64,000 nt of DNA from assembly GCA_024277935.1 (NCBI GenBank), contig JAJRUF010000008.1, positions 1 to 64,000 on the forward strand. The letters run 5' to 3'. The stretch's first letter is position 1. Each line of letters opens with the position of its first letter. The stretch is from Gammaproteobacteria bacterium. Its GTDB lineage: Bacteria; Pseudomonadota; Gammaproteobacteria; Methylococcales; Methylomonadaceae. Of this stretch, positions 39,845 to 50,202 are shown piece by piece. The notes beneath the pieces were generated by a model that searched no databases, was not told the DNA's origin, and saw nothing but the letters and a program-made list of their open reading frames with translations. The translations under genes were made by a program, and so were the position numbers.

Positions 39845-39942
39845 ACCACAGAACACACAGAACACACAGAATACACAGAATACACAGAATACACAGAAAA
39901 AAGAAAATTCACTCTTCTGTGTTTTCTGCGTATTCCGTGGTT
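39844..39942. repeat. Hairpin repeat copy 2 with expanded ACACAGAA(T/C) units
   Basis: Same ends as copy 1, extra tandem units in the left arm. Confidence 0.85.
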
Positions 39943-39958
39943 AAAAAGGGTAAACAAA

Positions 39959-40969
39959 ATGACTAAACCTATCCCACATAACCAGCAGGCATTTGCTGAT
40001 GTACTAAAACAGATCCAACACTCGCGTCAAAAGGTATTTGCCCATATCAATACCGCCTTAATCGATCTTTATTGGCACATTGGGCAATTTATTAGTGAGA
40101 AAGTAAACTCGCAAGCATGGGGCAAGGCGGTGGTGAAAGAGTTAGCGCTTTACATTGCCCAACAAGATCCTGAACTTAAAGGCTTTAGCGATAAAAACCT
40201 ATGGCGAATGAAGCAGTTTTTTGAAACCTACCATAGTGATAAAACTCTCTCACCACTGGTGAGAGAATTACCTTGGACACACAATACCCTTATTTTTTCA
40301 CGCTGTAAGTCCGCCGATGAACGGGCGTATTATTTAAGATTGTCCATCAAGGAAGGGTATTCATCCAGAGAGCTAGACCGTCAAATTAGTGCCTCTCACT
40401 TTGAACGTGCAGAGATTGGCAATCAAAAACTCTCAGCAGTGCTGAGAGAATTGCACCCAAACATCCACAACACATTAAAAGATAATTATGTATTGGAGTT
40501 TTTAGGCTTGCCAAAGTAGCACGCTGAAAGCCATTTGCAAAAAGCCTTAATTGAGAATATGAAGCGGTTTATTCTTGAACTGGGAGCTGATTTTATTTTT
40601 GTGGGCGAAGAGTATCGCCTGCAAGTAGGTAATCAGGATTTCTTTATTGATCTGCTGTTTTTTCATCGTGGCTTATCGGCTTTAGTCGCATTTGAACTAA
40701 AAATTGGTAAATTTAGCCCTGAGCATATAGGGCAATTAAATTTTTATCTTGAAGCCTTGGATCGAGATGTTAAGAAGCCCCATGAAAACCCCAGTATTGG
40801 CGTATTACTTTGCCGAGATAAAGACGATGAAGTGGTAGAATACGCACTGTCGCACAACTTATCGCCTACTATGGTGGCACAATATGAATTACAGCTACCT
40901 GATAAAAAACAACTTAAGAAAAAGTTACATGAGCTGACTGAAAATAACACTTTGGAATCACACCCATGA
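39959..40969 (+). pseudogene. DUF1016/YhcG-family PD-(D/E)XK nuclease gene split by an in-frame TAG
   Basis: 39959-40519 ends FLGLPK*; the same frame continues HAESHLQKALIENMKRFILELGADF... to 40969. Confidence 0.85.
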
Positions 40970-41042
40970 ACCACGAAAGACACGAAAAGCACGAACAAAA
41001 ACAAAATAACAATTTTTCGTGTCTTTCGTGCTTTTCGTGGTT
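40969..41042. repeat. Hairpin repeat AACCACGAAAGACACGAAAAGCACGAA...TTCGTGTCTTTCGTGCTTTTCGTGGTT
   Basis: Inverted repeat between the DUF1016 and GxxExxY genes; variant of the 39696 family. Confidence 0.85.
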
Positions 41043-41067
41043 CCAATAGCTTTTAAGGTTAATAGAA

Positions 41068-41448
41068 ATGAGCAATAAAATACTTTTTAAAGATGAGTCC
41101 TATGAAATTCAGGGAGCAATCTTTGATGTTTACCGTGAGATGGGTTGCGGTTTTCTTGAGGCAGTCTATCAAGAGTGCCTGAACAAGGAGTTTAGTAAAA
41201 GAGGTATATCTTTTGTTGCGCAACAGGCATTGCAGCTATCCTATAAGGGTATGCCTCTTCAGCAAACGTATAAACCTGACTTCATCTGGTATGGTCAAAT
41301 TATTGTTGAACTCAAAGCGGTAAAAGCTATAGCACCTGAACATAAAGCTCAGGTTATAAACTATTTAAAAGCATCTAATATTAGGCTTGGGCTTCTCGTA
41401 AATTTTGGATCTTACCCAAAAGCATCTATTACACGACTGGCTCTTTAA
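41068..41448 (+). CDS. GxxExxY protein (PD-(D/E)XK-like)
   Basis: GCGFLEAVYQECL (GxxExxY) and IIVELKAVKAIAPEHKAQVINYLKA. Confidence 0.92.
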   Translation: MSNKILFKDESYEIQGAIFDVYREMGCGFLEAVYQECLNKEFSKRGISFVAQQALQLSYKGMPLQQTYKPDFIWYGQIIVELKAVKAIAPEHKAQVINYLKASNIRLGLLVNFGSYPKASITRLAL

Positions 41449-41475
41449 CCATGATTTTTTGTGTTTTTCGTGGTT
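41446..41475. repeat. Short AACCA...TTCGTGGTT remnant of the hairpin family
   Basis: taaccatgattttttgtgtttttcgtggtta. Confidence 0.5.
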
Positions 41476-41495
41476 AAAAATAAGGATCAAACCCA

Positions 41496-44303
41496 ATGAT
41501 AGATTACAAAACCATCGCCGAATCCAATCACTTTATCATCCTTGATAACTACCATAAGGATTGGCAAGTTGCTGAAAGCTATCAAAGTGAAGACGAGCTA
41601 GAGCGCGAGCTTATTCATGACCTAGAAAACCAAGGTTATGAGTATGTACCCGGTTTAAATACCCCGGAAAAAATGCTGGCCAATGTGCGGCATTGAATGG
41701 TGTCGCGTTTTTGGAGGGTGAATGGCTGCGTTTTGTTGAGCAATATTTAGATAAGCCTAGCGATAACAGCACTGATAAAACCCGTAAGATTCATGATGAC
41801 TATATCTTTGATTTTGTGTTTGATGATGGCCATATCGAAAACATCTCAACGCGATAAAAATAGCTTTGATTTCACCATGAATTGGGCGAAGTCAGATAAT
41901 GCACTGATAAAAGACTTAAAAGATTTTACGGCGACATTTTTCCAGAAAAATACCTTGTTGAATGTGCTGTTGCACTATTCGGTTTTTGATGTAAGCGGTA
42001 CTTTGTTGGTGATGCGCCCTTATCAAATTGCCGCGACTGAGCGGATTTTGTGGAAAATTAACAGTGCCTATCAAGGCAAAAACTGGAGTAAGACCGAAAG
42101 CGGTGGCTATATCTGGCATACCACAGGCTCAGGTAAAACCTTAACCAGCTTTAAAGCCGCACGTTTGGCGACTGAACTGGACTTTATTGATAAAGTATTT
42201 TTTGTGGTAGACCGTAAAGATCTCGATTATCAAACCATGAAAGAGTACCAACGTTTTTCACCCGATAGCGTGAATGGCTCGGACAGTACCGCAGGCTTAA
42301 AGTGTAATCTCGAAAAGCAAGACAATAAAATTATTGTTACCACCATTCAAAAACTTAACAACTTAATAAAGGGCGAAGGCGACCTCCCTATTTATAATAA
42401 GCAAGTGGTGTTTATTTTTGATGAAGCACACCGTAGCCAGTTTGGTGAAGCACAAAAGAATCTTAAAAAGAAATTCAAAAAATATTATCAGTTTGGTTTT
42501 ACTGGCACACCGATCTTTCCAGAAAACGCCTTGGGTGCTGAAACCACAAGTAGCGTGTTTGGCCGCGAGCTACATTCTTATGTGATTACCGATGCGATTC
42601 GGGATGAAAAAGTACTCAAGTTTAAAGTGGACTATAACGATGTACGCCCACAGTTTAAGGCTATTGAGACTGAGCAGGACGAGAAAAAGCTCAGCGCAGC
42701 AGAAAACAAGCAGGCGTTATTACACCCTGACCGTATCGGTGAAATATCCCAATATATCTTAAATAATTTCAGACAAAAAACGCATCTTCAGAAAACGGGT
42801 GGAAAAGGCTTTAATGCACTGTTTGCCGTGAGTAGCGTGGATGCTGCCAAGGCGTACTATGAATCGTTTAAGCACTTACAAAAGGGTACTGATAATAATA
42901 AGCGGCTCAATATAACGACCATTTTTTCGTTTGCAGCCAATGAAGAGCAAGATGCGGTAGGCGCTATTCCTGATGAAAGCTTTGAAGTGAGCGCGATGGA
43001 CAGCAGTGCTAAAGAGTTTTTAAGTGCCGCCATTGACGACTATAACGCCGCCTTTAAAACCAATTTTGGGGTAGACAGCAATGGCTTTCAAAACTACTAC
43101 CGTGACCTTGCCCTGCGGGTTAAAAATCAACAAGTAGATTTGCTGATTGTTGTGGGTATGTTTTTAACCGGTTTTGATGCGCCGACACTGAACACCTTGT
43201 TTGTCGATAAAAACCTGCGTTACCACGGCCTAATGCAAGCTTTTTCACGCACCAACCGCATTTATGATGCCACCAAAACCTTTGGCAATATTGTTACCTT
43301 TCGCGATTTAGAGCAAGCCACGGTGGATGCCATTACCTTATTTGGCGACAAAAACACCAAGAACGTGGTGTTGGAGAAAAGCTACCAAGAATATATGGAA
43401 GGCTTTACCGATATAACCACAGGCGAAGCCAAACGCGGTTATCTGGATGTAGTAGAGGAATTACAACGACGTTTCCCCAAGCCTGATGAGATTGTGTTAG
43501 AAAAAGACAAGAAAGACTTTGCTAAACTATTCGGCGAATATTTGCGGGTAGAAAATGTACTGCAAAACTATGATGAATTTGCAGGGCTAAAAGCCTTACA
43601 GAACATCGATATGGATGACGTGCAAGCGGTTGATGAATTTAAAGAAAAACACTATTTGAACGACGATGACTTAGCCGCGATGCAAAACATCGAGCTACCG
43701 TCAGAACGAACTATTCAGGATTATCGTTCAACGTATAACGATACGCGCGATTGGTTACGCCGTGAAAAAGCTGATAATGATAAAGAAAGCTCCAATATCG
43801 ATTGGGACGATGTGGTTTTTGAGGTGGATTTGCTTAAATCACAAGAGATTAATCTAGACTACATTCTTGAGTTGATTTTTGAACACAATAAAAAGAACAA
43901 GAGCAAAGCCGAGTTGATTGAGGAAGTGCGCCGACTTATTCGTGCCAGCCTAGGCAATCGCGCTAAAGAAAGCCTGATTGTAGATTTTATTAATCAAACC
44001 AATCTGGACGATATTAACGATAAGGCCAGTATTATTGATGCTTTTTTCTCATTTGCACAAGCTGAACAAAAGCGTGAAGCTGAGGAGTTGATTCGTTCAG
44101 AAAGTTTAAATGAAGATGCCGCTAAGCGTTATATCACGGCATCATTAAAACGGGAATACGCAAGCGAAAATGGTACCGAGCTAAATTCAACTCTGCCAAA
44201 AATGAGCCCTCTCAACCCACAATACAAAACTAAAAAGCAAAGCGTTTTCCAAAAAATAGCTGACTTTGTTGAGAAGTTTAAAGGCGTGGGTGGGCAGGTT
44301 TAA
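41496..44303 (+). pseudogene. hsdR: Type I restriction endonuclease HsdR with frameshifts and internal deletion
   Basis: Fragments: [15 protein letters not shown]...ANVRH*; then [51 protein letters not shown]; then [15 protein letters not shown]...[13 protein letters not shown]. The region expected to hold the nuclease motif is missing. Confidence 0.85.
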
Positions 44304-44343
44304 AACAGGCTATAAGTAGGGGATCAAAATTATTTTAACATTT

Positions 44344-44530
44344 CCTGATTACCCATGAGTCTCAGCCACTTTAAAAACACCCTACCAAACCCCCCGTCAT
44401 TCCTGCATTCTCTTAGCAGGAATCTAACAAACAATAATAGATTCCCGATAAAAGACTTCGGGAATGGCGGGGTCTATGGAGAATTGCGAGAACTCTATTC
44501 TCATTTGGCTGAGGCTCATGGGTAATCAGG
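44344..44530. repeat. MITE-like element with 25-bp terminal inverted repeats
   Basis: cctgattacccatgagtctcagcca / tggctgaggctcatgggtaatcagg, one mismatch. Confidence 0.75.
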
Positions 44531-44555
44531 TAACATTTTGAATTAATAAACCTTA

Positions 44556-44606
44556 GAAGTGAGGCTTTAGCCTCGCCTGACTCGTGCGAGGCTAAAGCCT
44601 CACTTC
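44556..44606. repeat. Perfect 21-bp inverted repeat GAAGTGAGGCTTTAGCCTCGC ... GCGAGGCTAAAGCCTCACTTC
   Basis: Read directly; each arm also contains a smaller palindrome. Confidence 0.85.
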
Positions 44607-44793
44607 CAAATGATAGAATAAATATAGTTACTTACACATCCCAGTATTAGTTAAATATGAAAAAACTGCGTAAAATTAGTTAAATTAATTACGCTTGAAT
44701 ACTTAACTTATATGAATTAAAAGCTTAACAGTTTAGGTTTTACTCACAATCAGCTAAAATCTCCATATTATAAATTTTAAAGTGGAGTGTTAG

Positions 44794-45306
44794 TTGAGTA
44801 TTCTAACCGTTCTTGAGTTCCCCGATAAACGTTTACGTACCAAAGCAAAAGAAGTGACTGTTTTTGATAAAAAAATCATTACATTGGTTGCTGATATGTT
44901 GGAAACAATGTATGACTTTAAAGGGGTGGGTTTGGCCGCGACTCAGGTAAATGTGCATCAGAGGGTGATTGTTATTGATATTAGTGAAGAGAAAGATGCG
45001 CCTTTATGTTTGATTAACCCAGAAATTATTGAAAAGCAAGGGACTGAAGAGTCGGAAGAGGGCTGTTTATCTGTGCCTGGTTTTTTTGAAATGGTTACCC
45101 GTGCCGAAAAAGTTAAGGTTAAAGCGTTTGACCAATATGGCGGGCCTTTTGAGTTAGAAGCAGATGATTTACTATCAGTTTGTATTCAGCATGAAATTGA
45201 TCATTTAGATGGAAAATTGTTTGTGGATTATATTTCAGCGTTTAAACGCAATAGAATAAAAACCAAGCTGGAAAAAATTCATAAACAAGAGGCTAAAAAG
45301 CGATGA
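44794..45306 (+). CDS. def: Peptide deformylase
   Basis: [30 protein letters not shown] start. Confidence 0.97.
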   Translation: MSILTVLEFPDKRLRTKAKEVTVFDKKIITLVADMLETMYDFKGVGLAATQVNVHQRVIVIDISEEKDAPLCLINPEIIEKQGTEESEEGCLSVPGFFEMVTRAEKVKVKAFDQYGGPFELEADDLLSVCIQHEIDHLDGKLFVDYISAFKRNRIKTKLEKIHKQEAKKR

Positions 45307-46226
45307 AAATTATTTTTTCTGGTACACCTGATTTTGCCGTACCCGCTTTGCAAATGTTGATTGATTCAAAACATGAGATTTGTGCTGTTTATACTCAACC
45401 TGATAGGCCGGCTGGACGAGGGCGTAAACTAACGCCAAGCCCAGTAAAAAAACTGGCTTTAGCAGCAAATATCCCGGTGTTTCAACCGGAAACATTAAAG
45501 ACTGAAGAAGATATTAAACAACTTGAGTCATTTGATGCTGATCTAATGATAGTCGTAGCATATGGACTTATGTTGCCTCAGGCTGTATTGGATGCGCCTA
45601 AATATGGTTGTATCAATATCCACGGCTCTTTATTGCCTCGCTGGCGTGGAGCTGCGCCTATTCACCGAGCCGTAATGGCATGGGATAAAAAAACAGGTGT
45701 CACTATTATGCAAGTGATAAAAAAGCTGGATGCAGGGGATATGTTGCACAAAGAACAATGTGTGATTGAGCCAACTCAGACCAGCAGTGATTTGCATGAT
45801 AAGTTAGCAGAATTAGGGGCAATTGGTTTAGCAAAGGTGCTAGATCAAATTGAACAAGGAATTGTTGTTGCTGAAAAGCAGGATGAAGCATTGATGACTT
45901 ATGCGGCTAAATTAGAAAAAAGTGAGGCTGTGTTGGATTGGAACTTATCAGCTGTTGAACTTGACCGAAAAATCAGAGGGCTAAATAGCTGGCCGGTCGC
46001 TCAAACTCTTTTTGATGGCAAGGTTTTGCGTATTTGGCGCGCCGTTATTGATGAAAATACTAACAATTTATCAGCCGGAAAAGTAACAAAACAAGGTAAG
46101 CGAATGGTGGTGGGGACTGGAGATGGCACGCTTGATTTGCTTGAGGTGCAACTGCCAGGGGGAAAGCGTATGGGAATCCATGCTTTTTTAAATTCACATG
46201 ATGTGGAAGGTATTCAGTTAGGATGA
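45303..46226 (+). CDS. fmt: Methionyl-tRNA formyltransferase
   Basis: [33 protein letters not shown]. Confidence 0.97.
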   Translation: MKIIFSGTPDFAVPALQMLIDSKHEICAVYTQPDRPAGRGRKLTPSPVKKLALAANIPVFQPETLKTEEDIKQLESFDADLMIVVAYGLMLPQAVLDAPKYGCINIHGSLLPRWRGAAPIHRAVMAWDKKTGVTIMQVIKKLDAGDMLHKEQCVIEPTQTSSDLHDKLAELGAIGLAKVLDQIEQGIVVAEKQDEALMTYAAKLEKSEAVLDWNLSAVELDRKIRGLNSWPVAQTLFDGKVLRIWRAVIDENTNNLSAGKVTKQGKRMVVGTGDGTLDLLEVQLPGGKRMGIHAFLNSHDVEGIQLG

Positions 46227-47518
46227 TAAGTTTAAGGAAGCAAGCGGCAATTGTCTTGTCAAAAGTTGTTAAAGAGGGGGTGTCTTTAACGGTTGCTTTG
46301 GATGCAGTGCTTGAATCAGTATCGGAGGCTAAGGATAGAGCCTTTATTCAGGCTTTATGTTATGGCGTGGTGCGTTACTATCATCGACTGGACTTTATTT
46401 TGCAGCAACTGCTTAGTAAACCACTCAGAAATAAAGATACAGATATAAAAATGTTGTTATTGATAGGCATATATCAGTTGCAATATATGCGAGTAAAACC
46501 TCATGCTGCTGTGTCAGAAACCGTTTCGGCTGCAAGCAAGAAAAGTTGGGCTAAGTCATTAATTAATGGTGTTCTTCGGCAATATATGCGAGAACAGGAA
46601 CAACTGGAAAAGCAAGCGGATGAAAATAGGCTGGGGGTCAGTTCTCACCCTGAGTGGTTGATTAATAAAATAAACCAGGATTGGCCTGAGCAAGCACAAC
46701 AAATATTGTCAGAAAACAATAAGCAACCACCCATGGCGATACGAGTAAATTTGAGGCAAAGTAAGCAACAAGATTACCTTAAATTGCTAAGTGAGCATTC
46801 AATTCCTGCGACTGTCGTTTCATTTTGTTCTTCTGCTATTATTTTGCAACAGCCTGTTGCCGTTGAAAAACTCCCTGGTTTTAGTGAAGGCATGGTTTCT
46901 GTACAGGATACTGCTGCTCAATTAGCGGCTGAACTTTTGGAGGTGCGGCCTGGACAAGCGGTACTTGATTTATGTGCCGCTCCAGGTGGTAAAACAGCTG
47001 CGATTCTGGAAGCACAAACAGAAGCTATTTCTATGCTGGCTGTTGATATTGATGCAGGCAGGTTGAGTAGAGTTAAGGAAAATTTACAGCGACTAAAGCT
47101 AAGTGCTAAGGTGCTGGCAGGAGATGCTGCAAAACCAAGTGAGTGGGTGAAAGGCCAAAAATTTGATCGTATTTTGCTTGATGTGCCTTGTTCTGCGTTA
47201 GGTGTCATTAGGCGACACCCCGATATAAAAATTTTACGGCGTGAATCTGATATTGCAGCATTACAACGTGTTCAACAACAGATATTACAAGCTGCCTGGG
47301 AGTTGTTAGTTCCTGGAGGTATCTTGTTGTACGCCACTTGTTCAATCTTAAAACAAGAAAATGAACAACAAATTGAAACTTTTTTAAACCAACGAACTAA
47401 TGCGCAAGAGCTAATAATTGATGCTGACTGGGGTGAGAAAAGGCTGTTCGGACGACAAATCTTAACAGGTAGTCAGAATATGGATGGATTTTATTATGCT
47501 AAGTTGGTTAAGCGGTGA
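46223..47518 (+). CDS. rsmB: 16S rRNA m5C967 methyltransferase
   Basis: NusB-like N-terminus; DLCAAPGGKTAAILE; DVPCSALGVIRRHPDIK. Confidence 0.96.
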   Translation: MISLRKQAAIVLSKVVKEGVSLTVALDAVLESVSEAKDRAFIQALCYGVVRYYHRLDFILQQLLSKPLRNKDTDIKMLLLIGIYQLQYMRVKPHAAVSETVSAASKKSWAKSLINGVLRQYMREQEQLEKQADENRLGVSSHPEWLINKINQDWPEQAQQILSENNKQPPMAIRVNLRQSKQQDYLKLLSEHSIPATVVSFCSSAIILQQPVAVEKLPGFSEGMVSVQDTAAQLAAELLEVRPGQAVLDLCAAPGGKTAAILEAQTEAISMLAVDIDAGRLSRVKENLQRLKLSAKVLAGDAAKPSEWVKGQKFDRILLDVPCSALGVIRRHPDIKILRRESDIAALQRVQQQILQAAWELLVPGGILLYATCSILKQENEQQIETFLNQRTNAQELIIDADWGEKRLFGRQILTGSQNMDGFYYAKLVKR

Positions 47519-48060
47519 GATTTGTTCTTTATCTGCTTTGTTGTTTTATATCTGAAGTTGTTTGGGCGGCTGATTATTCTACGCAAGTTGAAAATATTAA
47601 AGTTGAGCAAGTGGATGATAATTATATTTTAGATGTAGATATTATTTATAACTTAAGTCCACTAGCTAAAGAAGCTTTGCTAAAAGGGATTCCATTAACC
47701 TGGCGAGTGTTTATAAAAGTAAAGCAACAAGGTGTTTTCTGGGATCACAGCATCGAAGATTTTTCCTTAATTTTTCAAATTCAAAACCACCCCTTATTAG
47801 GTTTGTATAGTATTACAAATGTAAGTTCAGGGACAAAAGATATGTTCTCAACTTTTTTTGGTGCTTTAAATTATATGTCAAACATTCGTGCTTTACCGCT
47901 TATCAATAAAGCATTGATTAAAGCAAAGCAAAAATATTATGTTGTTGTCAAGGTAAAGTTTGAGCATGAATTGTTACCTGTTCCCCTTCGTCCTTTTTCA
48001 TACTTTGATTCACAATGGGCGCTTTCCAGTTCTACGGTGTTATGTCCATTAAAAAATTAA
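47515..48060 (+). CDS. DUF4390 domain protein
   Basis: Secreted protein between rsmB and ntrY, as in many gammaproteobacteria. Confidence 0.8.
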   Translation: MRFVLYLLCCFISEVVWAADYSTQVENIKVEQVDDNYILDVDIIYNLSPLAKEALLKGIPLTWRVFIKVKQQGVFWDHSIEDFSLIFQIQNHPLLGLYSITNVSSGTKDMFSTFFGALNYMSNIRALPLINKALIKAKQKYYVVVKVKFEHELLPVPLRPFSYFDSQWALSSSTVLCPLKN

Positions 48061-50198
48061 AAATTCCCATAAGTCTCTCCATCGTTTTTTTCTTTGGGTT
48101 AATACTCCTTTCATTACAATTAATGAGTACAGCAACTCAGGAGTCATCAAGGTTAAGTGATATATATTCCTGGCTGTTAATTGGCAATAGTATCGGTTCA
48201 ATTGGATTGTTTGTGTTAATTGGGTTCAATGTGTATTCCTTGGCGCGTGAGCTAAAAAAGAGAGAGGCAGGCTCCAAGCTAACCACAAGAATGATTTCTT
48301 TGTTTGTGCTGTTATCTATTGCTCCCGCCGCTATCGTTTTTTACTTTTCTGTGCAATTTTTAAATCAAGGTGTAGATAGTTGGTTTAATGTGGAAATAGA
48401 CCGTGCAATGGAGGATGCCCTAGAATTAAGTTCAGAGTCTTTGGAGCAACGTAAACGCTTGCATTTAAAACAAGTTCAAAAGCTTGTTAAGGATGTTGTT
48501 GGTAAGTCTCAGACTTTGATAGCTCTTGAAATAGGGGAGTTACGAGAACGAATAGAAGCAAATGAGGTAACGCTATTCTCGCGACAGGGGCACGTTATAG
48601 CAACAGCAAGTATAAATTCAAGCGATATTTTGCCTTTATTACCAAAAGAGCATGTTTGGTTGCATGTCAGGCAAAATCAAGCGTATGTTGCATTTAACCC
48701 AACCGAAGACGAGTTGTTAATCCAGGTTATTGTGCCGGTGTTAGAGGACGATAATGATCCGAGGTATTTGCAAGCTTTGTTTTCTGTTCCTATGAGAATC
48801 GCTGATTTGGCGGACTCAATTGACTTTGCTTTTAATCGTTACCAGGAAATGACTTTTTTGCGCAACTCATTAAAACATAGTTTTTTATTGCTGTTGTCCT
48901 TGGTTTTATTATTGAGTTTATTGGCCGCAATTTGGGTGGCTTTTGTGAGTATTAGGCATATTGTTGCGCCGGTAAAAGAATTGGTTAAAGGGACGCGGGC
49001 TGTTGCAAATGGTAACTATAGGCAACAATTGTCTGTGGTGAGTCAAGATGATTTGGGATTTTTAGTGGAATCTTTTAATGATATGACGCTTCGTATCGCA
49101 CGTTCGCAAGATGAGATTACTGCAGCAAGTAAAGAAGTTGAGCATCAACGTGCTTACCTGGAAACTATACTGGCGAATTTAACGGCGGGGGTTATTAGTT
49201 TTGGAAAATCGTATAAAATTAGGACGGCTAATCAGGCCGCCTATAGAATCTTACATGTTCCTGTAAGTCATTTTGTTGGGCAAACTTTGCTGGATATTAT
49301 TGTAAGGCATCCTGAACTAACGCAGTTGTGGGCGTCTATTCAGGCATTGATAGAGGAGGCAGAAGATATTTGGCAGCAACGGTTTACCTTTTTAGGAGCT
49401 AACGGCCGTCAAGAATTGCTTTGCAGGGGGACACCTTTATTTTCACCGTCAGGTGAGCGTGTGGGGTCTATTGTTGTGTTTGATGATGTGACTGATTTGA
49501 TTCAGGCGCAGAAAAATGCAGCGTGGGGCGAGGTGGCAAAACGCTTAGCTCATGAAATTAAAAACCCCTTAACGCCCATTCAACTCTCAGCGGAAAGAAT
49601 GCAGCATAAATTAGCTTCGGAACTATCGGAGGCTTCTGCTAAAATATTGCAACGTTCGACACAAACCATTGTAAATCAAGTGGAAGCAATGAAATCAATG
49701 GTTGATGACTTTTCAGAATATGCAAGACCTAGTAAAAAACAAGTGGAATTAATTAACTTAAATTTGTTAATTAATGAAATCCTGGCTTTGTATATATTAC
49801 AAACTGAGATAAAAATTGTAACGGCTTTTACTGTTGAAAATATCGTGATAAAGGCGGATCCAGTCAGTATCAGGCAAGTCGTGCATAATTTGGTGAAAAA
49901 TGCACAGGAAGCAATGAAAGGTAAAGGTCAAATTGAAATAAAGTTAGATAAAATTGTGCGTAATAATACCGAATATGCAGAAATTTCTATTTATGATGAT
50001 GGATGTGGGCTTAATGAAGCTCAAATTGAAACGATATTTGAACCTTATGTGACAACAAAAGCAAAAGGGACCGGCTTAGGTTTGGCAATAGTGAAAAAAA
50101 TTATTGAAGAATATGGTGGCGTAATCTGGGTAGATACGACATATAATAAAGGTGCTGGATTTATTGTCCAGTTGCCAATAGCACTTAATTTAGGATAA
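48042..50198 (+). CDS. NtrY-like sensor histidine kinase
   Basis: HAMP, PAS, AHEIKNPLTPIQLSAERM H-box, GTGLGLAIVKKI. Met at 48042 likely; the ORF start at 48015 lies inside the preceding gene. Confidence 0.93.
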   Translation: MSIKKLKIPISLSIVFFFGLILLSLQLMSTATQESSRLSDIYSWLLIGNSIGSIGLFVLIGFNVYSLARELKKREAGSKLTTRMISLFVLLSIAPAAIVFYFSVQFLNQGVDSWFNVEIDRAMEDALELSSESLEQRKRLHLKQVQKLVKDVVGKSQTLIALEIGELRERIEANEVTLFSRQGHVIATASINSSDILPLLPKEHVWLHVRQNQAYVAFNPTEDELLIQVIVPVLEDDNDPRYLQALFSVPMRIADLADSIDFAFNRYQEMTFLRNSLKHSFLLLLSLVLLLSLLAAIWVAFVSIRHIVAPVKELVKGTRAVANGNYRQQLSVVSQDDLGFLVESFNDMTLRIARSQDEITAASKEVEHQRAYLETILANLTAGVISFGKSYKIRTANQAAYRILHVPVSHFVGQTLLDIIVRHPELTQLWASIQALIEEAEDIWQQRFTFLGANGRQELLCRGTPLFSPSGERVGSIVVFDDVTDLIQAQKNAAWGEVAKRLAHEIKNPLTPIQLSAERMQHKLASELSEASAKILQRSTQTIVNQVEAMKSMVDDFSEYARPSKKQVELINLNLLINEILALYILQTEIKIVTAFTVENIVIKADPVSIRQVVHNLVKNAQEAMKGKGQIEIKLDKIVRNNTEYAEISIYDDGCGLNEAQIETIFEPYVTTKAKGTGLGLAIVKKIIEEYGGVIWVDTTYNKGAGFIVQLPIALNLG

Positions 50199-50202
50199 AG
50201 CA

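Noticed and set aside
39844-39942. CRISPR-like array (repeated ACACAGAAT units)
   Set aside because: Units are short contiguous tandem repeats within a hairpin arm, without unique spacers; no cas genes. No CRISPR array seen in the window.
41793-41860. ORF-track start of the 836-aa HsdR ORF ([18 protein letters not shown])
   Set aside because: This segment is the shifted frame of upstream hsdR coding sequence, not a true N-terminus.
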